From contig NC_081547.1 of NCBI RefSeq assembly GCF_901000735.1, positions 2,914,001 through 2,978,000 on the forward strand: DNA of 64,000 bases, given 5' to 3'. This DNA is from Corylus avellana. Its lineage: Eukaryota > Streptophyta > Magnoliopsida > Fagales > Betulaceae. Shown here piece after piece: positions 10,645-21,910 of the stretch (its first letter is position 1; every line of letters starts with the position of its first letter). The position numbers were made by a program, and so were the translations under genes. The notes beneath the pieces are model-generated. The model made no database searches. It was not told the origin of the DNA and saw only the letters and a list, made by a program, of their open reading frames with translations.

Positions 10645-11814
10645 ATGGAAAGGCTCTGTTTTTTCCCAATGGCTAATTTCCCTCTCTTTCTTCTTCAAAT
10701 CCTTTCTCTTCTACTTGTCTCGTCGGCTCAAGTTATGCCAATTAAATATTTCTTGAATTGTGGGTCAAAGTCCGACATAATTATCGATGATCGAAAATTC
10801 GTTGGGGACATGAATCAAGGCACCTTCAGGGTTGGACAAAGCTATCCCATTAGTTTCACGTCATCAACAGATATTCCCCTGTATCAAACAGCAAGATTTT
10901 TCGAGCAGCCAGCTTCATATGAGTTTGAAATCCTTGATTATGGGCTTTATTATGTTCGTCTCCATTTCTATCCCTACATGCACGGGAAGACTAATCTGAT
11001 CCCCAACTCCCGATTCGACGTTTCGATTGCTAATTTTTCTCTCTTGTCAAACTTTGGTATTGAAAAGAATAGTAAATTACCTGTGATTCAGGAATTCTTA
11101 CTCACTCTCAAAGGAGGAGTGTTCAACCTCCACTTTGCTCCTCGTGGAAAGTCCATAGCTTTCGTGAACGCCATAGAAGTATTTCTAGTCCCAGATAAAG
11201 ATTTCGTCATGGATGATTTTCCTGTGATTACTCCCACGGGGAAACAGGCAACATACGTTGGCGTACGGTCTCAGGTTTTGCGCACAATTCACAGGGTCAA
11301 TGTTGGAGGTCCAGAAACCAATGACACACTGTGGCGGCCATGGATACCGGATGATGCTTTTCTCCTTTCCCCTGCATCTGCAAAAACATGTCCCCCTTAT
11401 AATGGCGAGGTTAGATATGATGTTCTTGGTGCTAATATTTATAGTGCCACGGATGTTGTCTACAACACTTGCAAAGAATTGGCTTCAAATTCTTCTCTCA
11501 TAACTTGGCGTTTTGATGTGAGCAAGAATGCCAGACACCTGCTTCGGCTGCACTTCTGCGATATTATTAGCTTAAGGTCTGCTGTAGTCAAGTTCGATGC
11601 TTCTATTTATAGCAATTTCAAACAGATGATTTATCCTTACGATCCTTTCAACAAAGTTGTGCAGTTGTCAGCTCCGTTTTATTGGGATTTATTGGTTGAT
11701 TCAGATGATTCGGGAGTTATCTCTGTTAGCATAGGGCCTAGACAGGATTCTACAAATAAAAATGCTTATCTTAATGGACTGGAGATTTTGGAGTTTTCCA
11801 AGGAATTGAATTGA
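10645..11814 (+). CDS. Secreted malectin-like domain protein, no kinase (second copy)
   Basis: The 389-residue product is a paralogue of the gene at 7038, with a signal peptide of about 28 residues (ending VSSAQ), PIKYFLNCGSKSD and two malectin-like halves with YYVRLHFYP, FVNAIEVF, RVNVGGP, LWRPWIPDD, LRLHFCDII and YLNGLEILEF. It ends KELN with no membrane helix, kinase or GPI tail, so it should be an apoplastic soluble protein. Several Asn-X-Ser/Thr sites (for example near ANFS and NDT) suggest glycosylation. The promoter carries two TATA-like ACTATAAAC copies around a 50-bp MITE, about 100 and 45 bases before the ATG. Ligand and partner are unknown. Confidence 0.88.
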   Translation: MERLCFFPMANFPLFLLQILSLLLVSSAQVMPIKYFLNCGSKSDIIIDDRKFVGDMNQGTFRVGQSYPISFTSSTDIPLYQTARFFEQPASYEFEILDYGLYYVRLHFYPYMHGKTNLIPNSRFDVSIANFSLLSNFGIEKNSKLPVIQEFLLTLKGGVFNLHFAPRGKSIAFVNAIEVFLVPDKDFVMDDFPVITPTGKQATYVGVRSQVLRTIHRVNVGGPETNDTLWRPWIPDDAFLLSPASAKTCPPYNGEVRYDVLGANIYSATDVVYNTCKELASNSSLITWRFDVSKNARHLLRLHFCDIISLRSAVVKFDASIYSNFKQMIYPYDPFNKVVQLSAPFYWDLLVDSDDSGVISVSIGPRQDSTNKNAYLNGLEILEFSKELN

Positions 11815-13164
11815 TTGGAGATGACGGATCAGATGACAGTCACCCCATAAACGGGCTTTATTTTTTAGTACACCAGATTTTTCTTTTTCTTCCATCAATA
11901 AATAAGAATAAGAATAAAAGTCATTTCTGATTTTGATTAATCCCCAAATAATTTGTTATTTGAAATAAATTATTGAACACTCTAAATCTGTAATTAATTA
12001 AATAATCATGTGGCATATTGGTGCTTTGTGTGGGTGGTGGTAATTATAAAAAGCAGAACAAAGCCACCAATAAACACAACAAGGTCTTCACCAAAATATA
12101 TATATATATATATATATACACAAACTACTTCCGTATCGACGTGAATGTTTCAGCGGAAGTGATTGTCTAAAAACATTTCAACTTTTGAGAGACTTGTATT
12201 TAATTGACAAAACATAAAATGTCTATCATATCATAATTGTAACACCTTACCTCAATGATGATACAATCACTTACCCTGATATTATTCTCGGCACAAACAT
12301 GCTTAATTGTGAAACTCTAATAAATTTATAGCCAACTTTTAAATACGTTGCTGTTAAGAAATATGCGAGTTTACATATAAGCACATTCTCGTCTCCAAAC
12401 GATGTGGGATGCCACAATAATATAAATAACAATTAAATCAAAACATGCCAAGAGTGTAAAGCAAATTTATAATCACATATACAAAACATGATAATCATCA
12501 TACATACAATATTTCTTTTGGGTTAAAACCCCACTAACAGGAACATGGTGTTTAAGTGTTTAATCCCTACTTAACAGGGTAATGGATCAAGCGTTTTAAC
12601 TCCCGCTTTACATTCGATTATTATGCAAGTGTTTAACCCCATTGAGTGCCCGCCATAGCGGCGGTTCCACACGAGGGAAGAAATAATTTCTCCCATGAAC
12701 TTGCCAATTCCTATCAACAAGCATCTTTTTTTTTTTTTTTCTAAGCTATCAACAAGCATCTTGTGTGGCTATCTTTCTCGTTTTCCTTCCGGTGGTCGAG
12801 AACTCTCTGCCAATATAAGACGTTGACCTCATCAGTTGGAGTAGGTCCGATCCTGGCGCATGTTTTTCATCCATCACCTGCTTGATCGATGCAAATTAAA
12901 ACCGTTAAAGAGCTGGGAAGATTTATCTTTATTTGAAACGAATTTGCTTTTCTTTTCTTTTTTCTGCAGAAGATCACGCATACATATGTCAAATTTGGCA
13001 CCCCCTCCAGATTTGGAACAGGACATTCTACATTTCGATCGTCAAAGTCAACAACAACTGTACGTTCTTCTAGATTTTTAAATTTGGTCGATGCTTGATT
13101 ACGATAAACATCCCTGGCGTGGTTGATAGGGTTGAGGAAACAATTCTTACGAATTTTAATTTCC
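11815..13164. other. Spacer between second and third malectin-only genes
   Basis: It holds an (AT)n microsatellite (about 12096-12117), a short version of the GTTTAACCCC minisatellite (about 12510-12640), a poly-T run and, from about 12690, a copy of the malectin-gene promoter region with the conserved TCAAAGTCAACAAC (AGTCAA W-box) near 13040. The TATA equivalent (GATTACGATAAAC) is degenerate. No gene is supported. Confidence 0.6.
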
Positions 13165-14275
13165 ATGGAAAAGCTTCATTTCCCAATGGTTCACTTCCCT
13201 CTCTTTCTTCTTCAAATCCTTCCTCTTCTACTTCTCTCCTCGGCTCAAACTCTCCCAACTAAGTATTTTATGAATTGCGGCTCAAAGTCCAACATTACTG
13301 TCGGCGGTCGGAACTTTGTTGGTGACTTGAATTCTGGCTCCTTCTCTGTCGGAACAAGCTCTGATGTCAATGACACCAATTACTCAGCAACAGGAACGTC
13401 TCTCTATCAAACAGCAAGAATTTTCACACTACCATCTCAATATGAGTTTGATATCATCGATCATGGCATTTATTACGTTCGTCTCCATTTCTTTCCGTTC
13501 AGGTCCGGCAAGATTAATCTGGCTGAGGCCCTTTTCGATGTCTCAACCTCTAATTTTTCGCTCTTGTCAAACTTTGGGGTTAAAGAAAATAGCACATCAC
13601 CTGTGATTGAGGAGTTCTTACTCACTATCAACGGAAGCAAGTTCAACATCCACTTTGCTCCCCACAAAAAATCTCTTGCTTTCGTGAGCGCCATAGAAGT
13701 CTTTCTAATCCCAGATAAAGACTTCGTCAGGGGTGATTTTCCTCTAGTTACTCCTGCTGGGAGCAATCAAACTTACGTTAGCGTAGGATCTCAGGTTTTA
13801 CGCACAATTCACAGGGTCAATGTTGGAGGTCCACAGAACAATGACTCACTGTGGAGGACTTGGATANNNNNNNNNNNNNNNNNNNNNNNNNNNNNNNNNN
13901 NNNNNNNNNNNNNNNNNNNNNNNNNNNNNNNNNNNNNNNNNNNNNNNNNNNNNNNNNNNNNNNNNNTTTGATGTGAGCAAGAGTGGCTCCAGACACATGC
14001 TTCGGCTGCACTTTTGCGATATTGTTAGCACAAGGGCTGCTGTTGTCAAGTTCGATGCATCTATTTATAGCAATTTCAGTCAGAAGATCTATCTTGACGA
14101 TTCTTTTAACAAAGTTGTGCAGTTGTCAGCTCCATTTTACTTTGATTTTGTGGTTGACTCAGATGATTCGGGAGCTATCTCTGTTAGCATAGCGCCTAGA
14201 CAGGATTCTAAAAATAAAAATGCCTATCTGAATGGACTGGAGATTTTGGAGTTTTCCAAGGAATTGATGAATTGA
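13165..14275 (+). CDS. Secreted malectin-like domain protein, no kinase (third copy, interrupted by gap)
   Basis: The chosen start is the ATG at 13165 (MEKLHFPMVHFP), aligned with its paralogues; an upstream in-frame ATG at 13123 would add 14 residues that hide the signal peptide. A first malectin-like half and the start of the second are read up to LWRTWI, then 100 N, then FDVSKSGSRHMLRLHFCDIV to LEFSKELMN and a stop at 14275. The frames on the two sides differ only because the placeholder is not a multiple of three. In the paralogue at 10645 the missing interval is 165 bases, so a complete gene of about 390-395 residues is likely. No membrane helix or kinase follows. Confidence 0.8.
13867..13966. 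other. Assembly gap (100 N) inside a gene
   Basis: Placeholder gap. Comparison with 11347-11511 predicts about 165 missing bases if both sides belong to the same gene. Confidence 0.95.
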
Positions 14276-14524
14276 TTGGTGGATGAAGGAGATGATTGAT
14301 TTGGACACAAGAAATAATGGAGGGTTCTCCCAATTAAGGATGGATGGATGGTTCCAGATGTTAAAATTTATAATTTTGATCCACATTTTTTTTTTGTATC
14401 AATTATCATAATACTCATGATTTCCTTACCACACCTTGTCATTGTAACACAATTATTTATATATAAGTCAATAGAATCAAAATGGTAGGCTTAAGCCGGT
14501 AAGGCCAAAATTTGCTCTTATTAT

Positions 14525-14935
14525 TATTATTTTTTATTTTTTTGGAAAGAGAATACATTTCATACTCATTCATCGATGAAAAGATCGTGAACAAGAGCTC
14601 AAACAAAGCATAAAGTTCTGAAGCAAATCATAGCTGAAGCTAAAGTTACAGGTGTCAAAGATACAAACAATCCAAGCCAATCAATAACAACATCCGCTAA
14701 CCCATGACTAATCTTAAGGTTTAACTACAGATCTGCATCAGACAGACTTAATTCAATGCATAGGTAGTGCTTGTTCCTCGATCTTGAGAGCAGAGGACCC
14801 TTACGCCGAAACTTATCCTCTTTGACTCGAAAGCGAGGACAACATAAATTTAGAGAAAGAAGTTCTTCTGATCTATGACTACCAGTGTCAATAGATGGTT
14901 ATACATATCTCTATTTATAGGTAGGTCATGGACCT
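14525..14935 (-). mobile_element. Retroelement-derived fragment, minus strand
   Basis: Read on the minus strand it ends in an A-rich tail after GAATACATTTCAT-complement sequence. It shares a long colinear similarity with 56110-56345, including CCATGACTA, CAGACAGAC and AATTCAATGCATAGGTAG. Two dispersed copies with A-rich ends suggest a retroelement 3' region; its class is not certain. Confidence 0.45.
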
Positions 14936-15593
14936 TCAATCTTTATTGGTTGGCTGATTTTTCTCCTCCCATTAAGGAATAAAATCAAAATAATATTAAA
15001 TACAATTTCGGTTTTCACATGAATCATTTATATGGTATAAATAATTTGAACACCATAATTTCAATAATTACAGTTACAGTGAAACCGTAATAATATTTAT
15101 TTATAATTATAATAAACATGTCATAGGGTCATAAATGAAATTTCTTACATTCATTTCTCCAGATCAATTGATAGGGAGATAATCATTGCAAGAAAAATGG
15201 TCTTTAGCGATCAAACGGGAGATAATATTTAAGATGCGTGTATGCAATGCAACGTACAGCTACAACCTCCATGCGAATTGTTTCATTGTATCAAGGGATA
15301 AAATGTAAAATTGGTTTTTGTGGTCGACCTAAATTACAAACCATTTTCTGTGGTATATAATTTATAGGTCCTTGTAGTTGGCCTAAATTACAAATCACTC
15401 AATGTAGTGTAAAAAATAATTTATAGATCCTCAAGGTTGGCTAAAATAACACTTTACTTCTTAAAATCAATTTCCCTTAAGTAACTTAACATAATCCGTT
15501 ACTTTGTCATACCATACTGCTACAGAAAATTAACATAATCTTTTCTATCCCAAAAATTTTGTTACCATTCTTTCATATCATTTACTATTCTTC

Positions 15594-15788
15594 CATATCT
15601 GAGTCACCTCGGCAAGAGATTTTATTGACGACCCCTTATTGGCTCAAAGCCCTTTCAGCTAAATTCTTTAGCTCTTGAGCAATTTTCCTTCTTCTCCTTC
15701 AATCAAGCCTCTTGCGTAGTATGCAATATATTTGCGTCTCACTAGGCCGTTATCATTGAATTTGACCCCCAACGCAACCTTCAAATCA
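15594..15788 (-). pseudogene. C-terminal relic of a UGT72-type UDP-glycosyltransferase
   Basis: The minus strand reads DLKVALGVKFNDNGLVRR, then YARGLIEGEEGKLLKS, stop codons, and GSSIKSLAEVTQIW in one frame. This is the typical C-terminus of hydroquinone-glucosyltransferase-like (UGT72) plant enzymes, downstream of the PSPG box. Three in-frame stops lie between the blocks and no PSPG box or N-terminal domain is present, so it is a dead fragment, unrelated to the malectin array. Confidence 0.65.
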
Positions 15789-16147
15789 GAAAATATTTTT
15801 TATTTTTGAACATATTAATTCATAATTCATTCGTATATATATCTCTAGGCAACATAATGAAGAAAAAAAAAAAAAAAAAAAAAGACAAGACAAGAGTGAA
15901 CAATGTGATAATTTTGTGGGTTCGGAGAGAGTATGGAAAAGAAAGAAAGAAGGAGAGAGGAGAAAATAAGAAATGAAAAAAAAATAAAAATTGAATGAGT
16001 TATCTTTTAATTGATATAACAATTAAATTGGGTAAAATACTTCATACAATGTCAAAGATATAATTTGAGATCTTTACAACTCAAACATTATCTATGACAT
16101 ACACAATAGCCTATCGGGTTATTACAAGACAATATCTATGATATGGC

Positions 16148-16397
16148 CAGGGGTAGAACCATAAATTTTTGTATGGGGGGTCCGAACTTATATAAATAAA
16201 TAAATAAGTAAATACATATACTTATAAAAAAATATGTGTACGCATGTGTTTATGTAAATAAAAGCAAACAAGTTTTAGACTTAATTTCATACTAAGTTAT
16301 AAGTTGATACAAAAGTTATATGTCTATAAAATCACCTTTAAAAATAAATTGGCTTTCAAATACGAAAGTTTTTTTAATTTACTATAGACATAAAAAC

Positions 16398-16432
<35 letters not shown>

Positions 16433-16885
16433 TGGCATCTCCATTGCTATGCCATGGCACGAAGTGAACCCAATCAATATGTAAATCAGGGGTTGGGGGC
16501 GAGATTGGAGATTGCATAAAGAGGTTTGGGAATTGAGATTGAATAGACTACTCCAAATATGAAATTGTAAGTATAAAACAATAAAAATCCAAGAAAATTA
16601 CTCATGTAGGTCCACTTTTGATAACATTAGATTCGTAAGAAGAGGGACAAATTCGTCTTTACATGCCTGATACCCATCAAAAAGAAAATACAGCTAGCTC
16701 AACGAGAAGATTTGAGTTGGGAGTGACATGAGGAGGGCAATTTGTCAGTGAGGTGGGAAGAAATTAATGTTTGGGGGTGCCATACTTATAAAATCAAATT
16801 TTTATCAGGCTAAAAATCAATCTTTGCAAAGCTTTGGGGTTGCCAAGGCCCCCCAAGCATGCACAGAGGTTCGCCCCTGGCCCTG
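16148..16885. mobile_element. Non-autonomous hAT element, 738 bp
   Basis: The left end is CAGGGGTAGAACC and the right end is the complement of CAGGGCCAGGGGCGAACC, a CAGGGGCGGA-type hAT terminus. The 8-bp sequence GATATGGC flanks both sides (16140-16147 and 16886-16893). No transposase frame is present; the inside is AT-rich with an ATA/AAT microsatellite near 16400. Confidence 0.85.
16398..16432. repeat. (AAT)n microsatellite
   Basis: About eleven AAT/ATA triplets in a row inside the hAT element. Confidence 0.9.
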
Positions 16886-17176
16886 GATATGGCATCGTCC
16901 CAATCAGTTTTAGATTTACTACAAATTTCGACAAATCATGTCCATATCCGCTGTCGAGTCATTGGTTTTTTGACTTTTTCATCACAGTTACTAGTGTTTT
17001 ATTAAATGTAATCTCCTTTGATGTCTCTATCATAATAATTTCTTTATGCCTTATAACTCTTCTGTCATCGTTTGCTCAAAGAAAAAACTATAAAAAAACA
17101 AAAGATTGACCGGAAACTATTTCTATTATTCATTAAAAAAAATAATAATAATTGGGGGGAGAAAGAAAGTTCAAAT

Positions 17177-17177
<1 letters not shown>

Positions 17178-17219
<42 letters not shown>

Positions 17220-17220
17220 T
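17178..17220. repeat. (TA)n(TG)n compound microsatellite
   Basis: A run of alternating TA followed directly by alternating TG. Confidence 0.95.
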
Positions 17221-17235
17221 TTTCAATTTTTTTTT

Positions 17236-17380
17236 TCTTCATAATACGGAAACGAATAAAGGGTCAAAAATATACATTTTACCATTTTCACTCTCTAAAA
17301 TAAGAATTAACTTCTCTCCAATAATGCTGTTAGCTTATGAACGAAACCAAGAAAAAAAAAACAAATATATATATATAATC
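17236..17380 (+). repeat. Duplicated distal promoter block of the malectin genes
   Basis: This block matches 37065-37198, which lies upstream of the malectin-only gene at 37577, and ends in the same AT microsatellite. Here it is followed by unrelated sequence (17381-17575) and the gap, so the promoter was interrupted by an insertion, or the adjoining contigs are misplaced. Confidence 0.75.
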
Positions 17381-17575
17381 AGGATCCCCGGCAATAGCTG
17401 GGGAATCGCCAATGAGTTTTTTTGTTAATCTAGATCGTTGGATTCCATCCAATGGTTTAAAGCTCGCCACATGTCCCACATAAAAGAAAATAATAAAATA
17501 TTATTTATAGTTTAAAAAATAAATATAAAATAAAATAATTAAAATTAAAAATTTAATTTAATAATATGGGGTGGC

Positions 17576-17675
17576 NNNNNNNNNNNNNNNNNNNNNNNNN
17601 NNNNNNNNNNNNNNNNNNNNNNNNNNNNNNNNNNNNNNNNNNNNNNNNNNNNNNNNNNNNNNNNNNNNNNNNNNN
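17576..17675. other. Assembly gap (100 N)
   Basis: Placeholder gap. The ten bases before it (ATGGGGTGGC) are the same as the first ten bases of this contig at 3675. Confidence 0.99.
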
Positions 17676-17876
17676 GGAGGATGGAAGACTTTTCTTCCTT
17701 GGAAATGGCTTTGATTTGACTCTTACCTTTCAAACGTCTAAGTCAACACGAGAGTTTCTTCTACATCTGCTCAAGGCAATTTATGACGTCCACTACTTCC
17801 TCCATTCTTTACTGATAAGGTTCACTTTCAGTCTCCCACAAGAAAAGAGAAAAGGCAGCTCTCCTACCAATTTTCC

Positions 17877-20329
17877 ATGGAAAAACTTCATCTCCTCATG
17901 GCTCTCTTCCCTTACTTTCTTCTCCATGTCCTTTCTCTTTTGCTTCCCTCATCAGCTAATTACACTATCAATTGCGGGTCAAAGTCCAACATTACTGTCG
18001 ATGGTCGGAACTTCGTTGGTGACTTGAATTCTGGCTCCTTCTCTTTCGGAACAAGTTCTGATGTCAGTGACACCAACTCAGCAACAGATATGTCTCTCTA
18101 TCAAACTGCTAGAATTTTTGAAAACCCATCTTCATATGATTTTGATATCATCGATCATGGCATTTATTATGTTCGCCTCCATTTCTTTCCGTTCATGTCC
18201 GGCGAGACTAATCTGGCTAAGGCCCTATTCGATGTTTCAACTTCTAATTTTTCGCTCTTGTCAAACTTTGGGGTTCAAGAAAATAGTAATTCACCTGTGA
18301 TTGAGGAGTTCTTACTCACTATCAACGGAACCAAGTTCAGCATCCACTTTACTCCTCACAGAAAATCTTTTGCTTTCGTGAGCGCCATAGAAGTCTTTCT
18401 AATTCCAGATAAAGACTGGATGATTTTCCTCTAGTTACTCCTGCTGGGAGCAATCAAACTAACGTTAGCGTAGGATCTCAGGTTTTACGCACAATTCACA
18501 GGGTCAATGTTGGAGGTCCACAGAACAATGACTCACTGTGGAGAACTTGGATACCGGATGACGATTATCTACTTTCCCCAGGATCTGCAAAAATCTGTCC
18601 CCTGTATAACGGTACGCTTAAATATGATGTTCTTGGTGCTACTAATTACAGCGCTTCAGATCTTATTTACAGGACTTGTAAAGAATTAAATTCAAATTCG
18701 TCCGACTCCGACATAACTTGGCGTTTTGATGTAAAGAAGAACGCCAGACACCTGGTGAGGCTGCACTTCTGCGATATTGTTAGCACAAGGGCTGATGTTG
18801 TGATCAGGTTCAATCTCCTTATTTATAGCAACTTCAGTCAGACGATCTATCCTGACGATCGTGATGGAATTGAGCAGTTGGCAGCTCCATTTTACTATGA
18901 TTTTGTGGTTGATTCTGACGATTCGGGAGTTATGAATGTTAGTGTAGGTCCGAGGCAGGATTCTGCAAATAAAACTGCCTATCTGAATGGGCTGGAGATT
19001 ATGGAGTTTATGGGTGTTCCTATTCTGGTCAAGCCAAAGAAACATGTTGTTGTTATAGTTGCTACCGCTTGTGGTGCGGTCTTTGTCTTCGTTTTGGTAG
19101 TGCTGTTGTTGTTGGGGTTAAGATACAAGAAAGCAAAGCATGTTGATGGAGTAGGTTCATTGCCGGCGCTTCATGGAAAAGGAAGTTATTACAGTAAAGG
19201 GAAAGCGAATGCCTCCCCGGTTCGTAGTGTTAACCTAAATTTGAAGATGCCTCTTCTTCAAATACTTGATGCAACTCATAAATTTGACATCAAATTCTTA
19301 ATAGGTGAGGGTGGGTTTGGCAAAGTTTACAAGGGAACTCTTCCGGATGGTACTAAAGTGGCTGTGAAACGAAGTGATCCTAAAAATGGGCAGGGCCTTC
19401 CTGAATTCGAAACAGAAATCTTGGTCTTATCCAAAATTCGCCATCGCCATCTTGTTTCCTTGATAGGGTATTGCGAAGAAGGGTCTGAAATGATACTGGT
19501 GTATGAATTTATAGAAAAGGGCACTCTGAGAGACCATCTTTATGTTTTGAAGGAGAACCCTGAGAGATCATCTAAAAGGTCTAAATTGTCTTGGAAGCAA
19601 CGGCTTGAGATTTGTGTTGGTTCAGCAAAGGGCCTTCATTACCTTCACACCTCTTCAGCTGGGGGAATCATTCACCGGGATGTTAAGTCGACAAATATCT
19701 TGCTGAATGAACAGTACGTGGCTAAAGTTGCTGACTTTGGCCTTTCAAGATCAGGCCATCAAGATCCAAACCATTTCAGTACTGTTGGCATAAAGGGTAG
19801 CTTTGGTTATGTGGATCCTGAATATTTTAGAACCTTTGAGTTTACAGAAAAATCTGATGTCTACTCCTTTGGTGTGGTACTTCTTGAGGTGCTTTGTGCA
19901 AGGCCAGCTATTGTTGACTCGCCCAAGAGGGAGGAGGTGAACCTTGCGGAATGGGGGATGTTTTGGCAAAAGAAAGGGCAACTTGAAAAGATTATCGATC
20001 CGTTGTTAGTGGGAGAAATTAACCATGATTCACTAAGAAAATTTGGTGAAATAGCTGAGAATTGTTTGAAGGATTGTGGAGCTGACAGGCCTTCCATGCT
20101 TGATGTGCAGTGGGACTTGGAATATGCACTGCAGCTTCAACAAACTGCATTGCACAAAGAAGCGCATGACGACTCTACAACAAATGCATTTTTGGAATTG
20201 CCTTTGCCTTCCGATCATAGCATCCCAGATTGGGAAGATGATCATGTGCCCATTATGTTAAGGGATGATGGTTCGGAGACGACAGATAGTGGGGTTTTCT
20301 CTCAGATGAGGATTGATGGTGCCAGATAA
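17877..20329 (+). pseudogene. Type-1 malectin receptor kinase with a 7-bp frameshift deletion
   Basis: The first frame (17877-18434) encodes the signal peptide and first malectin-like half, then meets a stop after IPDKDWMIFL. Compared with the gene at 42977, seven bases (TTCGTCC or TCGTCCT) are missing at 18416-18418. The rest of the protein stays open in another frame to 20329: second malectin half, membrane helix, kinase (GEGGFGKV, VAVK, IIHRDVKSTN, ADFGLS, SDVYSFG) and the C-tail ending MRIDGAR. The 5' part matches the gene at 24151 (same 18-bp deletion after ANYT); the 3' part matches the gene at 42977 (same extra Ser-Asp in NSSDSDITW). It is either a recent pseudogene and gene-conversion mosaic or a consensus error in one copy. 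Confidence 0.82.
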
Positions 20330-21499
20330 TCTCTAGCTACTGCTTTAGGGTAGTTTTATCTCTTTCTTTGTTCATTATCACTGTGGAGAATCTTGTATTG
20401 TATTATGTATCTTTGTGCTCTTTGTTTGTTTACTCAATGCTGCAAGTGTAATAATAATAGGTTTATTGAACATCAAGCATTTGGCTATAATCTATTAGTG
20501 AAAAGTTTAAGAACACGCGATCTACTCTGTTATTCAGTTGCCCCCCTCCCAAATAAAAAGAGTGAAAATTCCGAAATGAAATGAAATGATTAGACTGACC
20601 CAGGCCACGTCGACTGGTGACTTATAACCTCACTTTAGGTCCCTTGAATTTTCATTTTTGTTTTAAATGGGGTACTTTTGGCATTTTAATAAAAAAATGG
20701 TAAAATTAAAAATGGCTGAAATATTCAATACTGACAATGAAAATTTTTAGATTTCAAATATATGATTGCTAGACCACTTATAATTCGAAGGGTGGGTGTA
20801 ATTCAAATTTCCCCAAAAACTTTTCTTTGTTGGTTCCGTAAAATTCTCTTTCCAAGTAAAAAATGACTAGTCAAAAGCATATGCTAATCCAGTATAATGA
20901 ACTAAAATGGTCCACCATTTATTTAAGAAAAATGTTGTAAATTACATTTTTATCATACTTTGTTGATATGGCAATGCCAATTAATCATTAGATCAACAAC
21001 ATTAACAATATAGGATAAAAGTGAGATAATAGTGTTGTTTCTAACCTAGGAACCCAAAAATTGATTTTGGGGAATTTAAACATGTTAGAAAATAGTTGAC
21101 ATTTATTAGAGTGAATCGAATGAAATTTCTTTGGAGGGAATTTGTATCCATTATTTATTGAATAAATAGAGTGAGGGTTCCACGTGTAGAGTTTATCTTG
21201 AATCCAATTTAAGTTGAAATTGAGACATATGTCTCTTTGGACCATAAGATGATACGACTAAGCCCCTAAACCTAATTTGCCCCCTTAAGTTGCTCTTGCA
21301 TAGATGGTAAACTACTTTATGAAGTGGAGTATTAGAATATCGTATACTACATATAAAAGTAGAAGCTTTCGTGCTTAGAAGTAGAAGCTTTCGTGCTTAG
21401 AATTGCAACAAGTACAAGTCTTAAACTATTGACAAATGTCCTTTTAATATTCAAATCAAATAAGGAAACCAAATATATATATATATATATATATATTAA

Positions 21500-21910
21500 G
21501 GGAAAAATACATTTTACTCCTCAGAACTATCCATTCATTTGCATTTTTAATCATAATGTTTAAAAAGTGTCACTTTACCCCTCCAAATTTTCAAATTATT
21601 GCAATTCGACCATTCTAAGTTTTTTTTCTTCCCAAAATGCCCCCATCTCAAGTTTTTTTTTTTTTTTTTAAAAAAAAAAAATTAAAAATTAAGGGGTGGC
21701 AGGTCTAGGGTGGCCAGCCACCCCTTAATTTTTAATTTTTAATTTTTTTAACTTGGGATGTGGGCATTTTGGAAAAAAAAAAAAAAAAAAGTCAGAATGG
21801 TCGAATTACAACAATTTGAAAGTTTGTGAGGTAAAGTGCCACTTTTTAAATATTAGGGTTAAAAGTATAAATATGTTGATAGTTCAGGGGGGGTAAAATG
21901 TATTTTTTCA
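21500..21910. mobile_element. Foldback MITE, copy in unit 2
   Basis: Same element at the same position in the repeat unit as 896-1306, with inverted arms and the TTATATTAA flank on the right. Confidence 0.8.

Larger units (their letters stand above)
14276..16139. other. Spacer with retroelement and gene debris
   Basis: It contains a minus-strand retroelement tail (about 14525-14935), a UDP-glycosyltransferase relic (15594-15788), repeated blocks near 15300-15480 (GGTCxxCCTAAATTACAAA twice) and purine-rich tracts. Nothing else is recognisable. Confidence 0.55.

Noticed and set aside
13123..13164. Alternative upstream start for the third malectin-only gene
   Set aside because: The paralogues start at the MEKL/MERL methionine, and the extra 14 residues are charged and not conserved.
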